Translations under genes and position numbers: made by a program
The notes under the pieces: model-generated
What the model was told of the DNA's origin: nothing
The model's input: only the letters and a program-made list of their open reading frames with translations
The model's database searches: none
In this document: one piece after another, positions 38,117 to 45,450 of the stretch
How positions within the stretch are numbered: position 1 is the stretch's first letter
Layout: each line of letters begins with the position of its first letter
NCBI RefSeq assembly: GCF_020523795.1
Contig: NZ_JAJALI010000003.1
Location: forward strand, 496,001 to 560,000
Reading direction: 5' to 3'
DNA length: 64,000 nt
From: Ancylobacter sp. Lp-2
Lineage (GTDB): Bacteria > Pseudomonadota > Alphaproteobacteria > Rhizobiales > Xanthobacteraceae

Positions 38117-38143
38117 CCCGGAGGCGGACGGACCGCCTCCGGG
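38117..38143 (-). other. Strong intercistronic stem-loop after the binding-protein gene
   Basis: CCCGGAGGCGG, five bases, CCGCCTCCGGG is a perfect 11-bp stem in the 104-base gap between the binding-protein and ATPase genes. No T-tract follows. Hairpins here are known in sugar ABC operons to protect the binding-protein mRNA and raise its level over the membrane components. Confidence 0.65.
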
Positions 38144-38164
38144 CATCCAGGGTCGGACAACCGA

Positions 38165-39193
38165 TCAGAAGAGGAACTCTTTGTAGTTCTTCTTGTCGGC
38201 GATCACCATGCCGTTGCCGATGATCAGCAGGCCTTCGCCCGGGCCCTTGGTGACCTTCACCTTCTCGTAGCCGGGCACGCCGAGATTGGCGCCGTCCTCG
38301 ACCTTCTGCTTGGCGATCAGCTTCTTGGCGACGGCGTTCATCGCCATGCCGGCCTTCTGCGGATCCCAGAAGCCGATGGCGGTGATGGCGCCGGACTCCA
38401 AGAGGTCCTGCGAGGGGTTCGGCAGGCCGGTGCCGACCAGGCACACCTTGCCGGAGAGGCCGGCCTCGTCGATGGCGCGGCCGACGCCGAGCACGTCATT
38501 GCCGGCCGAGGTCTGGAAGCCCTTGATGTCCGGGTGCTTGCGCAGGATTTCCTTGGCCTTCTCATAGGTGCCGTTGGCGTCGTCGAACGACTCGTTGTTC
38601 GGGTCGACCAGCGTCATCTCGGGATGCTTCTTGGCGTTCTCCTCGCCAGCACCGACCCACTGCATGTGGGTGCGGCTGCCCAGCGAGCCGACGAAGGTGG
38701 TCCACTTGCCCTTGCCGCCCATGCACTCGGCGAGGCGTGCGTTCAGCGCGCGGCCGTAATCGGCGTTGTCGAACGCCTCGACGTCGGCGTGGGTGTTCTT
38801 CTGGTTGTCGGCCTCGTGGGTCACCACGATGATGCCGCGATCCATGGCGCGCTTCAGCGTGCCTTCCAGCACGGACGGGTCCATCGGCACCACGGCGAGG
38901 CCGTTCACGCCCTTGGCGATGAGATCGGTGACGATCTGCAGCTGCTGCGCGGCGTCGGCGGTGGCGGGGCCGTACTGGGTGGCGACGACGTCCGGATTGT
39001 CCTTCTGGAACTGCTTGACGCCGGTCTCCATGCGGTCGAACCACGGAATACCGCTGATCTTCACCACGGTGGCGATGACCGGCTTGCCCTGGGCCATCAG
39101 CGCGCCGGCCGAGCCGGCGACGAGGGCTACCGCCATCGCCGAGCCGAGCAGGATCTTCTTCGAAAGCAGGGTTTTCTTCGAACGAGCGCCCAC
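38165..39193 (-). CDS. Sugar ABC transporter substrate-binding protein of the kinase operon
   Basis: A 342-residue periplasmic binding protein. A basic N-terminus is followed by a hydrophobic signal (ILLGSAMAVALVAGSAGALM) and a mature chain from about AQGKPV. VVKISGIPWFDRMETGV, KGVNGLAVVPMDP and GFWDPQKAGMAMNAV match the rhamnose/autoinducer-2-type subgroup of RbsB proteins. The GTG at 39193 is preferred because GGAGG lies five bases upstream; an ATG ten codons earlier is the alternative. Ligand is probably a short or branched ketose, inferred from the DhaKL genes downstream. Confidence 0.92.
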   Translation of the reverse strand: MGARSKKTLLSKKILLGSAMAVALVAGSAGALMAQGKPVIATVVKISGIPWFDRMETGVKQFQKDNPDVVATQYGPATADAAQQLQIVTDLIAKGVNGLAVVPMDPSVLEGTLKRAMDRGIIVVTHEADNQKNTHADVEAFDNADYGRALNARLAECMGGKGKWTTFVGSLGSRTHMQWVGAGEENAKKHPEMTLVDPNNESFDDANGTYEKAKEILRKHPDIKGFQTSAGNDVLGVGRAIDEAGLSGKVCLVGTGLPNPSQDLLESGAITAIGFWDPQKAGMAMNAVAKKLIAKQKVEDGANLGVPGYEKVKVTKGPGEGLLIIGNGMVIADKKNYKEFLF

Positions 39194-39251
39194 AGTTTCC
39201 TCCACTGTTGTTGCCACCCTCATGACCGTTTCGATGCGTGAGGGGTTCGCA

Positions 39252-40247
39252 TCACGCGGGCTTTTTGCCCTTGTTGGGATTCAGGAAGCCGGCCAGGTTG
39301 GTCCGGCCGACCGCCAGGAAGGTCAGAAGCAGCGCGCCCCAGGCGAAGTCGCGCACGAAGTTCGACAGCCCGCCGAAGTTCAGCATGCTCGACATCAGCT
39401 GCAGCGCGATCGCCGCCAGCACCACGCAGATCACCCGGCCATAGCCGCCTTCCGGGCGCACGCCGGCCATCACCGCGATCAGGATGGCGATCAGCAGGTA
39501 GGACGTGCCGTAGTCCCACTTCACGTTGACGTTGCGCGCCGCGATGATCACCCCCGCGAGGCCGGAGAGCAGGCCGCTGGTCGCATAGGTGGCGATCAGC
39601 ACCTTGGTGCGCGGGAAGCCGGCATAGACGGCGGCCTTCGGGTTGGTGCCCATCAGCATCAGCCACAGGCCGAACGGGGTAAACTTCAACAGCGCGGCGA
39701 TGAAGGCCGCCACCGCGATGAAGATCACGAAGCTGATCGGCACGCCGAGGAACAGGCCGTTGCCGATCTCCGACAGGAAATCCGGGCTGCCGACCGCCAC
39801 CGCGCGTCCGCCCGAGGCCACCACGGCGAGGCCGGTGAACAGCATCTGCGTGCCGAGCGTGCACAGGATCGGCGTGATGTTGAGCCGGCTGATCAGAAGC
39901 CCGTTGAACATGCCGCCGAGCACGCCGACCACCAGCGCGCCGGCGATGAAGGCGAGCGAATAGGCCGTCGGCTGGTCGGCGCTCGACAGGAAGGTGCTGA
40001 TCACCACCGCCGAGGCGACGCCGGACAGGTTGGCGAGCGCGATGCCGGACAGGTCGATGCCGCCATTGCCGGCGCACATCGCCAGCATCACGCCGATGGC
40101 GAGGAAGCCGATTTCCGGCAGCTGCCCGGCCATCGATTGCAGATTGAACGGCGAGAGGAACGTGCCCGCGGAAATGGCGGCTCCGAAGGCGAGCAGCGCC
40201 ACGTTGATGACGACGAGCATGACCAGCTGTCCGCCGGTGGTCCGCAT
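39252..40247 (-). CDS. Sugar ABC transporter permease 1 of the kinase operon
   Basis: A 331-residue CUT2-class permease with typical blocks GNGGIDLSGIALANLSG, LGTQMLFTGLAVV and GVRPEGGYGRVICVVLAA. It is the first gene of the operon, 28 bases downstream of two TTTACTAAA-like sites. It probably pairs with the second permease to form a heterodimer. GGGAGGAGACC precedes the ATG, a strong ribosome site. Confidence 0.94.
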   Translation of the reverse strand: MRTTGGQLVMLVVINVALLAFGAAISAGTFLSPFNLQSMAGQLPEIGFLAIGVMLAMCAGNGGIDLSGIALANLSGVASAVVISTFLSSADQPTAYSLAFIAGALVVGVLGGMFNGLLISRLNITPILCTLGTQMLFTGLAVVASGGRAVAVGSPDFLSEIGNGLFLGVPISFVIFIAVAAFIAALLKFTPFGLWLMLMGTNPKAAVYAGFPRTKVLIATYATSGLLSGLAGVIIAARNVNVKWDYGTSYLLIAILIAVMAGVRPEGGYGRVICVVLAAIALQLMSSMLNFGGLSNFVRDFAWGALLLTFLAVGRTNLAGFLNPNKGKKPA

Positions 40248-40274
40248 GGTCTCCTCCCGGAGTGTTTCGAGCTT

Positions 40275-40303
40275 TTTACTAAATTATGACCAGCTTCACT
40301 AAA
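40275..40303. promoter_or_regulatory. Tandem TTTACTAAA-like operators before the transporter operon
   Basis: TTTACTAAA at 40275-40283 is an odd palindrome (TTTA-C-TAAA), and a near copy, TTCACTAAA, lies at 40295-40303. The two are 20 bases apart, two helical turns, and lie 28 bases upstream of the permease start. A third copy lies before the LacI gene, which makes them the best operator candidates for that regulator. Confidence 0.55.
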
Positions 40304-40481
40304 TCCCTAGCAAAGGCTCCGGCGGGGTGCAAGCCGCCTTCCAGGGGTGCCCGACCGACTTTCGTGGCGCGGGCGGTCTCGGCGGCCGCCGGCCGGCCGA
40401 TCAAAATCGCGCCAGGGTCGCACCCGGTCCCGGCCACCTGCGGCCGGCCCCGTGCCGACACGTATCTTGTATGCCAAAACC

Positions 40482-40510
40482 CTTATAGGACAGCATGTCT
40501 CACCTATAAG
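40482..40510. promoter_or_regulatory. Inverted repeat in the divergent region
   Basis: CTTATAGG (40482-40489) and CCTATAAG (40503-40510) form a perfect 8-bp inverted repeat with a 13-base centre. It could be a site for a second regulator or an RNA hairpin; neither strand shows a T-tract. Confidence 0.4.
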
Positions 40511-40699
40511 CGCCCGCCAGATCGCTTGTGCGCCGCAGCACGGCATCGCCCGCGACGGGCCACCCCCGCGCCCGGTTTCGGCGCGCACCGCGCACAAATT
40601 ATGAGCGAAGGCGATCAACCCTCAGCTGCGCGTTGCATCGGTCTTGCACGGCAGTTGCCAGCCCGATTCTTTTGGCTTAACCCTCAAAAAGGAGCCTCA

Positions 40700-40747
40700 A
40701 TGTTTACTAAACAAAATGCGCGTTCAGGCGCATCATGGGCTCCGTGA
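40700..40747 (+). CDS. Possible 15-residue leader peptide before the LacI gene
   Basis: ATG at 40700 is preceded by AGGAG at five bases, one of the best ribosome sites in the window, and reads MFTKQNARSGASWAP before TGA at 40745. The LacI ATG follows 16 bases later with a weak ribosome site of its own. Codons 2-4 coincide exactly with a TTTACTAAA operator copy. It may be a coupled leader ORF; chance is not excluded for so short a frame. Confidence 0.4.
   Translation: MFTKQNARSGASWAP
40703..40711. promoter_or_regulatory. Third TTTACTAAA site, before the LacI gene
   Basis: GTTTACTAAAC at 40702-40712 is an 11-base perfect odd palindrome containing the same 9-mer found before the divergent permease gene. 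It lies about 50 bases upstream of the LacI start, consistent with autoregulation or DNA looping between distant sites. Confidence 0.5.
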
Positions 40748-40763
40748 GGACACGCGTCGGGCC

Positions 40764-41852
40764 ATGAAAGAAAAGAAGTCCTTCACCATCAGGGACATTG
40801 CCGAAGCGGCGGGCGTCTCGCCGGCGACGGTCTCGCTCGTCCTCAACGGCAAGGGCGAGATTTCCGGCGTCACCCGCGCCCGCGTCCTCGAGGCCGCCGC
40901 CCGCCTCAACTATGTGCCGCGCCTCGCCCGCACGCGGGTCGAGGCGACCGGCACCATCCGCTTCCTGAAGATCGCCAAGCACGGCCACACGGTGAACCGC
41001 GACCACAGCGTGTTCCTCTCGGACTATATCGACGGCATGTCGGCCGAGGCGACGCGGCGCGGCTACACGCTGGAAGTGGTCAGCCATGAGGGCCAGAGCG
41101 TCATCTCCGTCGCCGACACGCTGGCGGTGGCGCCGGTCAGCGGCGTCATCGCGCTCGGCACCGAATTGTCGGAAACCGACATCCGCGTGCTGCAGGGCGT
41201 CGGGCGCCCCATCGTGTTCATCGATACGTTCCACGACGTGGTGGAAGCCAATTTCGTCAACATGAACAACGAGGATGCGGTGCATCAGGTGCTGGCGCGG
41301 CTGCGCCAGCAGGGCTTCGAGCGCATCGGCTTCGTGGCGAGCCATGTCGACACCACCAATTTCCACCTGCGCCAGCATGCCTTCCACCGCAACATGGCCC
41401 GGCTGGGCATGACGGTGGATCCTGCCCATATCCTCTCGGTCGAATCGACCGTCGACGGCGCCCATGCCGATACGGTGAAGGCGCTGGGCGAGGGCCTCGC
41501 GCTGGCGGACTGCTATTTCTGCACCAATGACGTGATCGCCTATGGCTTCATCAAGGCACTGCGCGAATTCGGCATCCGCATCCCCGACGATGTCGGGGTG
41601 ATCGGCTTCGACAATCTGCCGCTCGGCGCCACCATGGAGCCGGCGCTGACCACCATCGACGTCTCCAAGCGCAAGATCGGCGATCTCGCCGTCACCGTGC
41701 TCGACGACCTCATCAACGCCGCCGAGCCGCCGCCACCGGTGAAGATCCTGGTCGGCGCCCGCCTCGTCACCCGCGCCAGCGATCGCGGGCCGGCCACGCC
41801 GCGCCCCGCCCCTCGCGCGGTGCGCCGGCGCGGCATCGCCGAAACCGCCTGA
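40764..41852 (+). CDS. LacI family regulator of the kinase-transporter operon
   Basis: A 362-residue LacI repressor. The helix-turn-helix begins at residue 8 (TIRDIAEAAGVSPATVSLVL), and the ligand domain includes GVIALGTELSE, ALADCYFCTNDVIAYGFIKAL and DVGVIGFDNLPLGATMEPAL. A basic, Pro-rich tail of about 25 residues follows the normal end. The ATG at 40764 places the DNA-binding domain correctly; in-frame ATGs further upstream would add unrelated residues. It is divergent from the transporter operon and precedes an aldo/keto reductase gene by 32 bases. Confidence 0.92.
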   Translation: MKEKKSFTIRDIAEAAGVSPATVSLVLNGKGEISGVTRARVLEAAARLNYVPRLARTRVEATGTIRFLKIAKHGHTVNRDHSVFLSDYIDGMSAEATRRGYTLEVVSHEGQSVISVADTLAVAPVSGVIALGTELSETDIRVLQGVGRPIVFIDTFHDVVEANFVNMNNEDAVHQVLARLRQQGFERIGFVASHVDTTNFHLRQHAFHRNMARLGMTVDPAHILSVESTVDGAHADTVKALGEGLALADCYFCTNDVIAYGFIKALREFGIRIPDDVGVIGFDNLPLGATMEPALTTIDVSKRKIGDLAVTVLDDLINAAEPPPPVKILVGARLVTRASDRGPATPRPAPRAVRRRGIAETA

Positions 41853-41884
41853 AAAAAGCGGGCCGCGCGCCCGGGGAGACATCG

Positions 41885-42946
41885 ATGAAATACCGCACGC
41901 TCGGCCGCTCCGGCCTCAAGGTCTCGGCGCTCTCCATGGGCACCTTCTCCTTCGGCGGGGTCGGCGATTTCGCCAAGGTCGCCAGTCAGGGCGTGCCGGA
42001 AGCGCGCCGGCTGGTGGATGTCTGCCTCGAGGGCGGCATCAACGTCGTCGACACCGCCAACATGTATTCGCTCGGCCGCTCGGAGGAGATCGTCGGCGAG
42101 GTGCTGGAGGGCCGGCGCGACCGGGTGCTGATCTCCTCCAAGGCGCGCATGCGCATCGGCGACGGGCCGAATGACGAGGGCGTGTCGCGCTATCACCTGA
42201 TCCGCGAATGCGAGAAGAGCCTCAAGCGGCTGCGCACCGACCACATCGACATCTACTTCCTGCACGAATGGGACGGGCTGACGCCGCTCGACGAGATGCT
42301 CTCGGCGCTCGACGCGCTGATGCGGGCCGGCAAGATCCGCTATATCGGCTGCTCGAACTATTCCGGCTGGCACGTCATGAAGGCGCTCGGCATCGCCGAG
42401 GCGAAAAACCTGCCGCGCTTCGTCACCCAGCAGATCCACTACACGTTGGAAGCCCGCGAGGCCGAGTACGAGCTGCTGCCCATCGCCGTCGACCAGGGCG
42501 TCGGGGTGATGGTGTGGAGCCCGCTCGCCGCCGGCCTGCTCTCCGGCCGATTCGGCCGCGACAAATTCCCCGCCGATTCGCGCCAGGCCGCCGGCTGGAC
42601 CGAGCCGCCGATCCGCGACAGCGAACGGCTATGGACGATCGTCGACACACTGAACGACATCGCGAGCGCCCGCGGGGTCACCGCGGCGCAGGTGTCGATC
42701 GCCTGGACGCTGACCCGGCCGGGGATCGCCTCGCTGGTGGTCGGCGGTACCGAGGAGGCACATTTCCGCGACAACATCGCCGCCGTCGACCTCGACCTCA
42801 CCGCCGAGGAGCTGGAACGGCTGAATCTCGTCAGCCGCCCGCCCTATCTCTACCCCTACTGGCACCAGCATAATTTCGCCCGCGACCGCTTCAGCGCCGG
42901 CGATTGGGCGCTGCATGCGGGCTATGAGGACCTCGGCAAGGTCTGA
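41885..42946 (+). CDS. Aldo/keto reductase linked to the kinase-transporter locus
   Basis: A 353-residue aldo/keto reductase of the YajO/potassium-channel beta-subunit-like group. Catalytic D and Y are in VVDTANMYSLGRSEE, K in LISSKARM and H in IYFLHEWDG; the NADP loop is SLVVGGTEEAHFRDN. GGGGAGACATCG precedes the ATG. Being co-transcribed with the LacI gene, it probably interconverts an aldose or ketose with its alcohol before or after kinase action. That role is inferred. Confidence 0.92.
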   Translation: MKYRTLGRSGLKVSALSMGTFSFGGVGDFAKVASQGVPEARRLVDVCLEGGINVVDTANMYSLGRSEEIVGEVLEGRRDRVLISSKARMRIGDGPNDEGVSRYHLIRECEKSLKRLRTDHIDIYFLHEWDGLTPLDEMLSALDALMRAGKIRYIGCSNYSGWHVMKALGIAEAKNLPRFVTQQIHYTLEAREAEYELLPIAVDQGVGVMVWSPLAAGLLSGRFGRDKFPADSRQAAGWTEPPIRDSERLWTIVDTLNDIASARGVTAAQVSIAWTLTRPGIASLVVGGTEEAHFRDNIAAVDLDLTAEELERLNLVSRPPYLYPYWHQHNFARDRFSAGDWALHAGYEDLGKV

Positions 42947-43164
42947 CCGCCGGGCCCCCGGTCCCCCGACAATCCGCCCTCCAGTCGCGCCGCGCGAGAC
43001 GACCGGAGGGAGGCGGCCGAAGGGCGCCAAAGTGGGGCAAAGCGGGCGGTCGAAGCGGGCGGGACGGCAAATATTTACGATCCGTTAACCATGCCGAACG
43101 CATGCTCGTCATGAAGGTCGGCCACAAGGTGGCACGACCGTCAGGGCGGGCGGGCACCATCATC

Positions 43165-44577
43165 ATGCGGACGACAGCACGGCGGGCACCGAGCGGACAC
43201 GGATACTGGCTCCGTCCCTCCATGGCCGTGCTGGTGGCCTGCCTCGCCGCGCCGGCCTGGGCGGCCGACATCAGCTGCGACCTCACCGCCACCGCGCTAA
43301 GCTGCGCCGGCTCGGCGACCGGCGAGAACGCCACCGCCATCGGCGAAAGCGCCGAGGCGACGCAGTCCGGCACCACCGCCATCGGTCAGGGCTCCAAGGC
43401 CTTCGCCACCAATTCCAGCGCCTTCGGCCAGCTCTCGGTGGCCAATGGCGTGTCCTCCACGGCGGTCGGCCAGAACAGCGCCGCCAACGGCGCCTCCTCC
43501 ACCGCCATCGGCCGCAACGCCGCCGCCAATGCCGATCAGAGCACGGCGCTCGGCACCGATGCCGCCGCCAATGCGGTGGCCGCCACCGCCATCGGCCAGG
43601 GAGCGAGCGCCAACGGGCTGAACGCCACCGCCATCGGCCAGGGCGCCAACGCCAATCTCGACTACACCACCGCCGTCGGCTCGGGCGCCGCCGCGCAGGG
43701 CACCAACGCCTCCGCCTTCGGCTATGGCGCGCAGGCCAATGCCGAATCCGCCACGGCGCTCGGCCAGGGCGCGGCCGCCGGCGCGGTGCAGTCCACCGCC
43801 GTCGGCCAGAGCGCCGCCGCCAATGGCGTCGGCTCGACCGCGCTCGGCCAGCAGGCGATCGCCAATGGCGATTCGTCCACCGCCCTCGGCCAGAACGCCA
43901 CCGCCAATGCCGAGGGCGCCACCGCGGTCGGGCGCGTCGCCGCCGCCAACGCCGCCAGTTCCACCGCGCTCGGCTGGAACGCCACCGCCAACGGCGTCGG
44001 CTCCACCGCGCTCGGCCAGGGCTCCATCGCCGCCTTCGAGGGCTCGACGGCGGTCGGCCAGGCTGCCAATTCCTCCGCCGCCAATGCCACCGCCGTCGGC
44101 ACCGGCTCCAACGCCTCCTATGACAGCTCGACCGCCATCGGCGCCGGCGCCACCACCACCCGCGCCAGCCAGGTCGCCATCGGCACCTCGTCGAGCACCT
44201 ACACCATGCCCGGCCTCACCTCCTCGGCCAGCCGGGCGGCGCAGTCGGGCGCGGTGCAGATCGTCACCACCGACTCCTCGGGTAACCTCGCCAGCGCCTC
44301 GTTCAACGAGCTGTTCAACCTCGACAACGTCTATAACGAGATCGACCGCGTGCAGGAGGGCGTCGCCATGGCGCTCGCCATGGACACACCGAACCTGCCG
44401 GCCGGCAAGGACATCGCGGTGAGCGCCCAGTGGGGCACCTTCGGCGGCCAGAACGCCATGGCGTTCTCCGGCATCGCCCGGCTGATGGACGACAGCCTGT
44501 TCCTCACCGGCGGCGTCGGCTTCGGCCTGCAGGAGGGCACGATCGGCGGCAAGGCGGGGCTGATGGTGGCATGGTGA
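43165..44577 (+). CDS. Compact YadA-like trimeric autotransporter adhesin
   Basis: An outer-membrane surface protein of about 470 residues. A signal peptide (MAVLVACLAAPAWA) is followed by 21 consecutive 14-residue head repeats of the form xxTAIGQGAxANGx without interruption, a short linker (QIVTTDSSGNLAS), one short coiled-coil-like helix and the C-terminal YadA anchor (GVAMALAMDTPNLPAGKD to a final Trp). No extended stalk or neck module is seen, so the trimer would place its head close to the membrane. The start is uncertain; in-frame ATGs exist at 43102 and 43111. Its stop overlaps the next gene by seven bases. Confidence 0.85.
   Translation: MRTTARRAPSGHGYWLRPSMAVLVACLAAPAWAADISCDLTATALSCAGSATGENATAIGESAEATQSGTTAIGQGSKAFATNSSAFGQLSVANGVSSTAVGQNSAANGASSTAIGRNAAANADQSTALGTDAAANAVAATAIGQGASANGLNATAIGQGANANLDYTTAVGSGAAAQGTNASAFGYGAQANAESATALGQGAAAGAVQSTAVGQSAAANGVGSTALGQQAIANGDSSTALGQNATANAEGATAVGRVAAANAASSTALGWNATANGVGSTALGQGSIAAFEGSTAVGQAANSSAANATAVGTGSNASYDSSTAIGAGATTTRASQVAIGTSSSTYTMPGLTSSASRAAQSGAVQIVTTDSSGNLASASFNELFNLDNVYNEIDRVQEGVAMALAMDTPNLPAGKDIAVSAQWGTFGGQNAMAFSGIARLMDDSLFLTGGVGFGLQEGTIGGKAGLMVAW
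43327..44208 (+). repeat. 21 tandem 42-base units encoding YadA head repeats
   Basis: The coding sequence repeats in exact 42-base register 21 times (882 bases). Each unit encodes 14 residues with the core TA(I/V/L)G. The DNA of the units is related but diverged, so this is an old, stable protein repeat and not a recent slippage array. Confidence 0.9.
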
Positions 44578-45392
44578 GCTATCGCCCGTTCATACTCGGC
44601 CTCGCGCCGGCGCTGGGACTGCTGCTGGGATGGCCGGCGCTGACCAGCCAGCCGGCGGGCTTCTCCACCCCGGTCGCCCCGGCCACGCCGGCGCCGTTCG
44701 CGATCCCCGCCGACGCCGTGCCGACCCTGGCCCCGCCGGCGAGCGCCCCGGTGCCGCTGGCCGCCTCCCCGGCCGCCGCGCCCCCCGCCCCGGCGACCAG
44801 CGCGGTGACGGTGCCGCCCGCCCCGGTGCTGCTGGCGCTGCTGCGCGGCTCGCTCGCCGCCGTCAACCAGGCCAACGTCACCGGCAATTATTCCGTGCTG
44901 CGCGATCTCGGCGCCCCGGCGTTCCGCGAGGATCACAGCGTCGCCGAGCTGGCCGACCAGTTCCGCCCCTGGCGCGACAACGCGCTCGACTTCGCCGCCG
45001 TGCTGCTGCTGGACGCCAAGCTGTCGCGTCCACCGGCGATCGACGGGAACGGCCTGCTGCGGCTCGCCGGCCATTTCCCCACCGCGCCGCTGCGCATCGA
45101 GTTCGACCTCGGCTACCGCGCCGTGGGCGGCAACTGGCGGCTGGCGACGATCTCCCTCGATGCCCGCCCGGTCGAGGCCGAGCCCGACCGGCTGTCCGCC
45201 CAGCCATCCCGCCCCGTCGCGGCGGCGGCCGGCGCACCGGCCAGCGCGCCGGTGAAGGTCGCGGCGACGCGCGCCATCCCGGCGCCCGCACTCCCGGCAC
45301 AGACCGTCCCCGTTCCCGTGGGAAGCCCTCCCTCGGCGCCGGCGCCCTTCGACATGGGCGCCCTGCTGCCGGTCGGCGGCAAGGCCTACTGA
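44571..45392 (+). CDS. Pro/Ala-rich exported protein coupled to the adhesin
   Basis: A 273-residue protein I do not recognise. It begins with a signal-like or anchor helix (FILGLAPALGLLLGWPAL), then a Pro/Ala/Val-rich spacer (residues ~30-85), a globular domain of about 120 residues (LRGSLAAVNQANVTGNYSVL to GGNWRLATISLDARP) and a second Pro/Ala-rich tail ending in LPVGGKAY. The globular part resembles small NTF2/Tim44-like periplasmic domains in outline only. Its ATG overlaps the adhesin stop by seven bases, so both are made from one message. A periplasmic or envelope partner of the adhesin is an attractive guess. Confidence 0.7.
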   Translation: MVSYRPFILGLAPALGLLLGWPALTSQPAGFSTPVAPATPAPFAIPADAVPTLAPPASAPVPLAASPAAAPPAPATSAVTVPPAPVLLALLRGSLAAVNQANVTGNYSVLRDLGAPAFREDHSVAELADQFRPWRDNALDFAAVLLLDAKLSRPPAIDGNGLLRLAGHFPTAPLRIEFDLGYRAVGGNWRLATISLDARPVEAEPDRLSAQPSRPVAAAAGAPASAPVKVAATRAIPAPALPAQTVPVPVGSPPSAPAPFDMGALLPVGGKAY

Positions 45393-45450
45393 AGCCGCGC
45401 CGCCGTCGCTACGCCATCCGTCGCGTGACGGCGCCGGGCTCGCACCCGGC

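Larger units (their letters stand above)
40248..40763. other. Divergent control region of the kinase-transporter operon
   Basis: This 516-base spacer separates the operon from its divergent LacI gene. It contains TTTACTAAA-like sites at both ends, an 8-bp inverted repeat at 40482-40510 and a short leader reading frame at 40700-40747, each listed separately. The middle 200 bases (40310-40470) are GC-rich and show nothing clear. Confidence 0.6.

Noticed and set aside
38165-39193. Autoinducer-2 import (Lsr) system
   Set aside because: The binding protein is in the LsrB/RhaS-like group and there are two permeases, but there is no LsrK, LsrF, LsrG or LsrR homologue; DhaKL and LacI are present instead.
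43327-44208. CRISPR or minisatellite interpretation of the 42-base repeat array
   Set aside because: Units are in coding register, have no spacers and vary at most positions; they encode YadA head repeats.
45393-45450. Long-loop hairpin between the Pro/Ala-rich protein and transglycosylase genes
   Set aside because: A 7-bp stem with a 19-base loop and no T-tract is too weak to call in GC-rich DNA.
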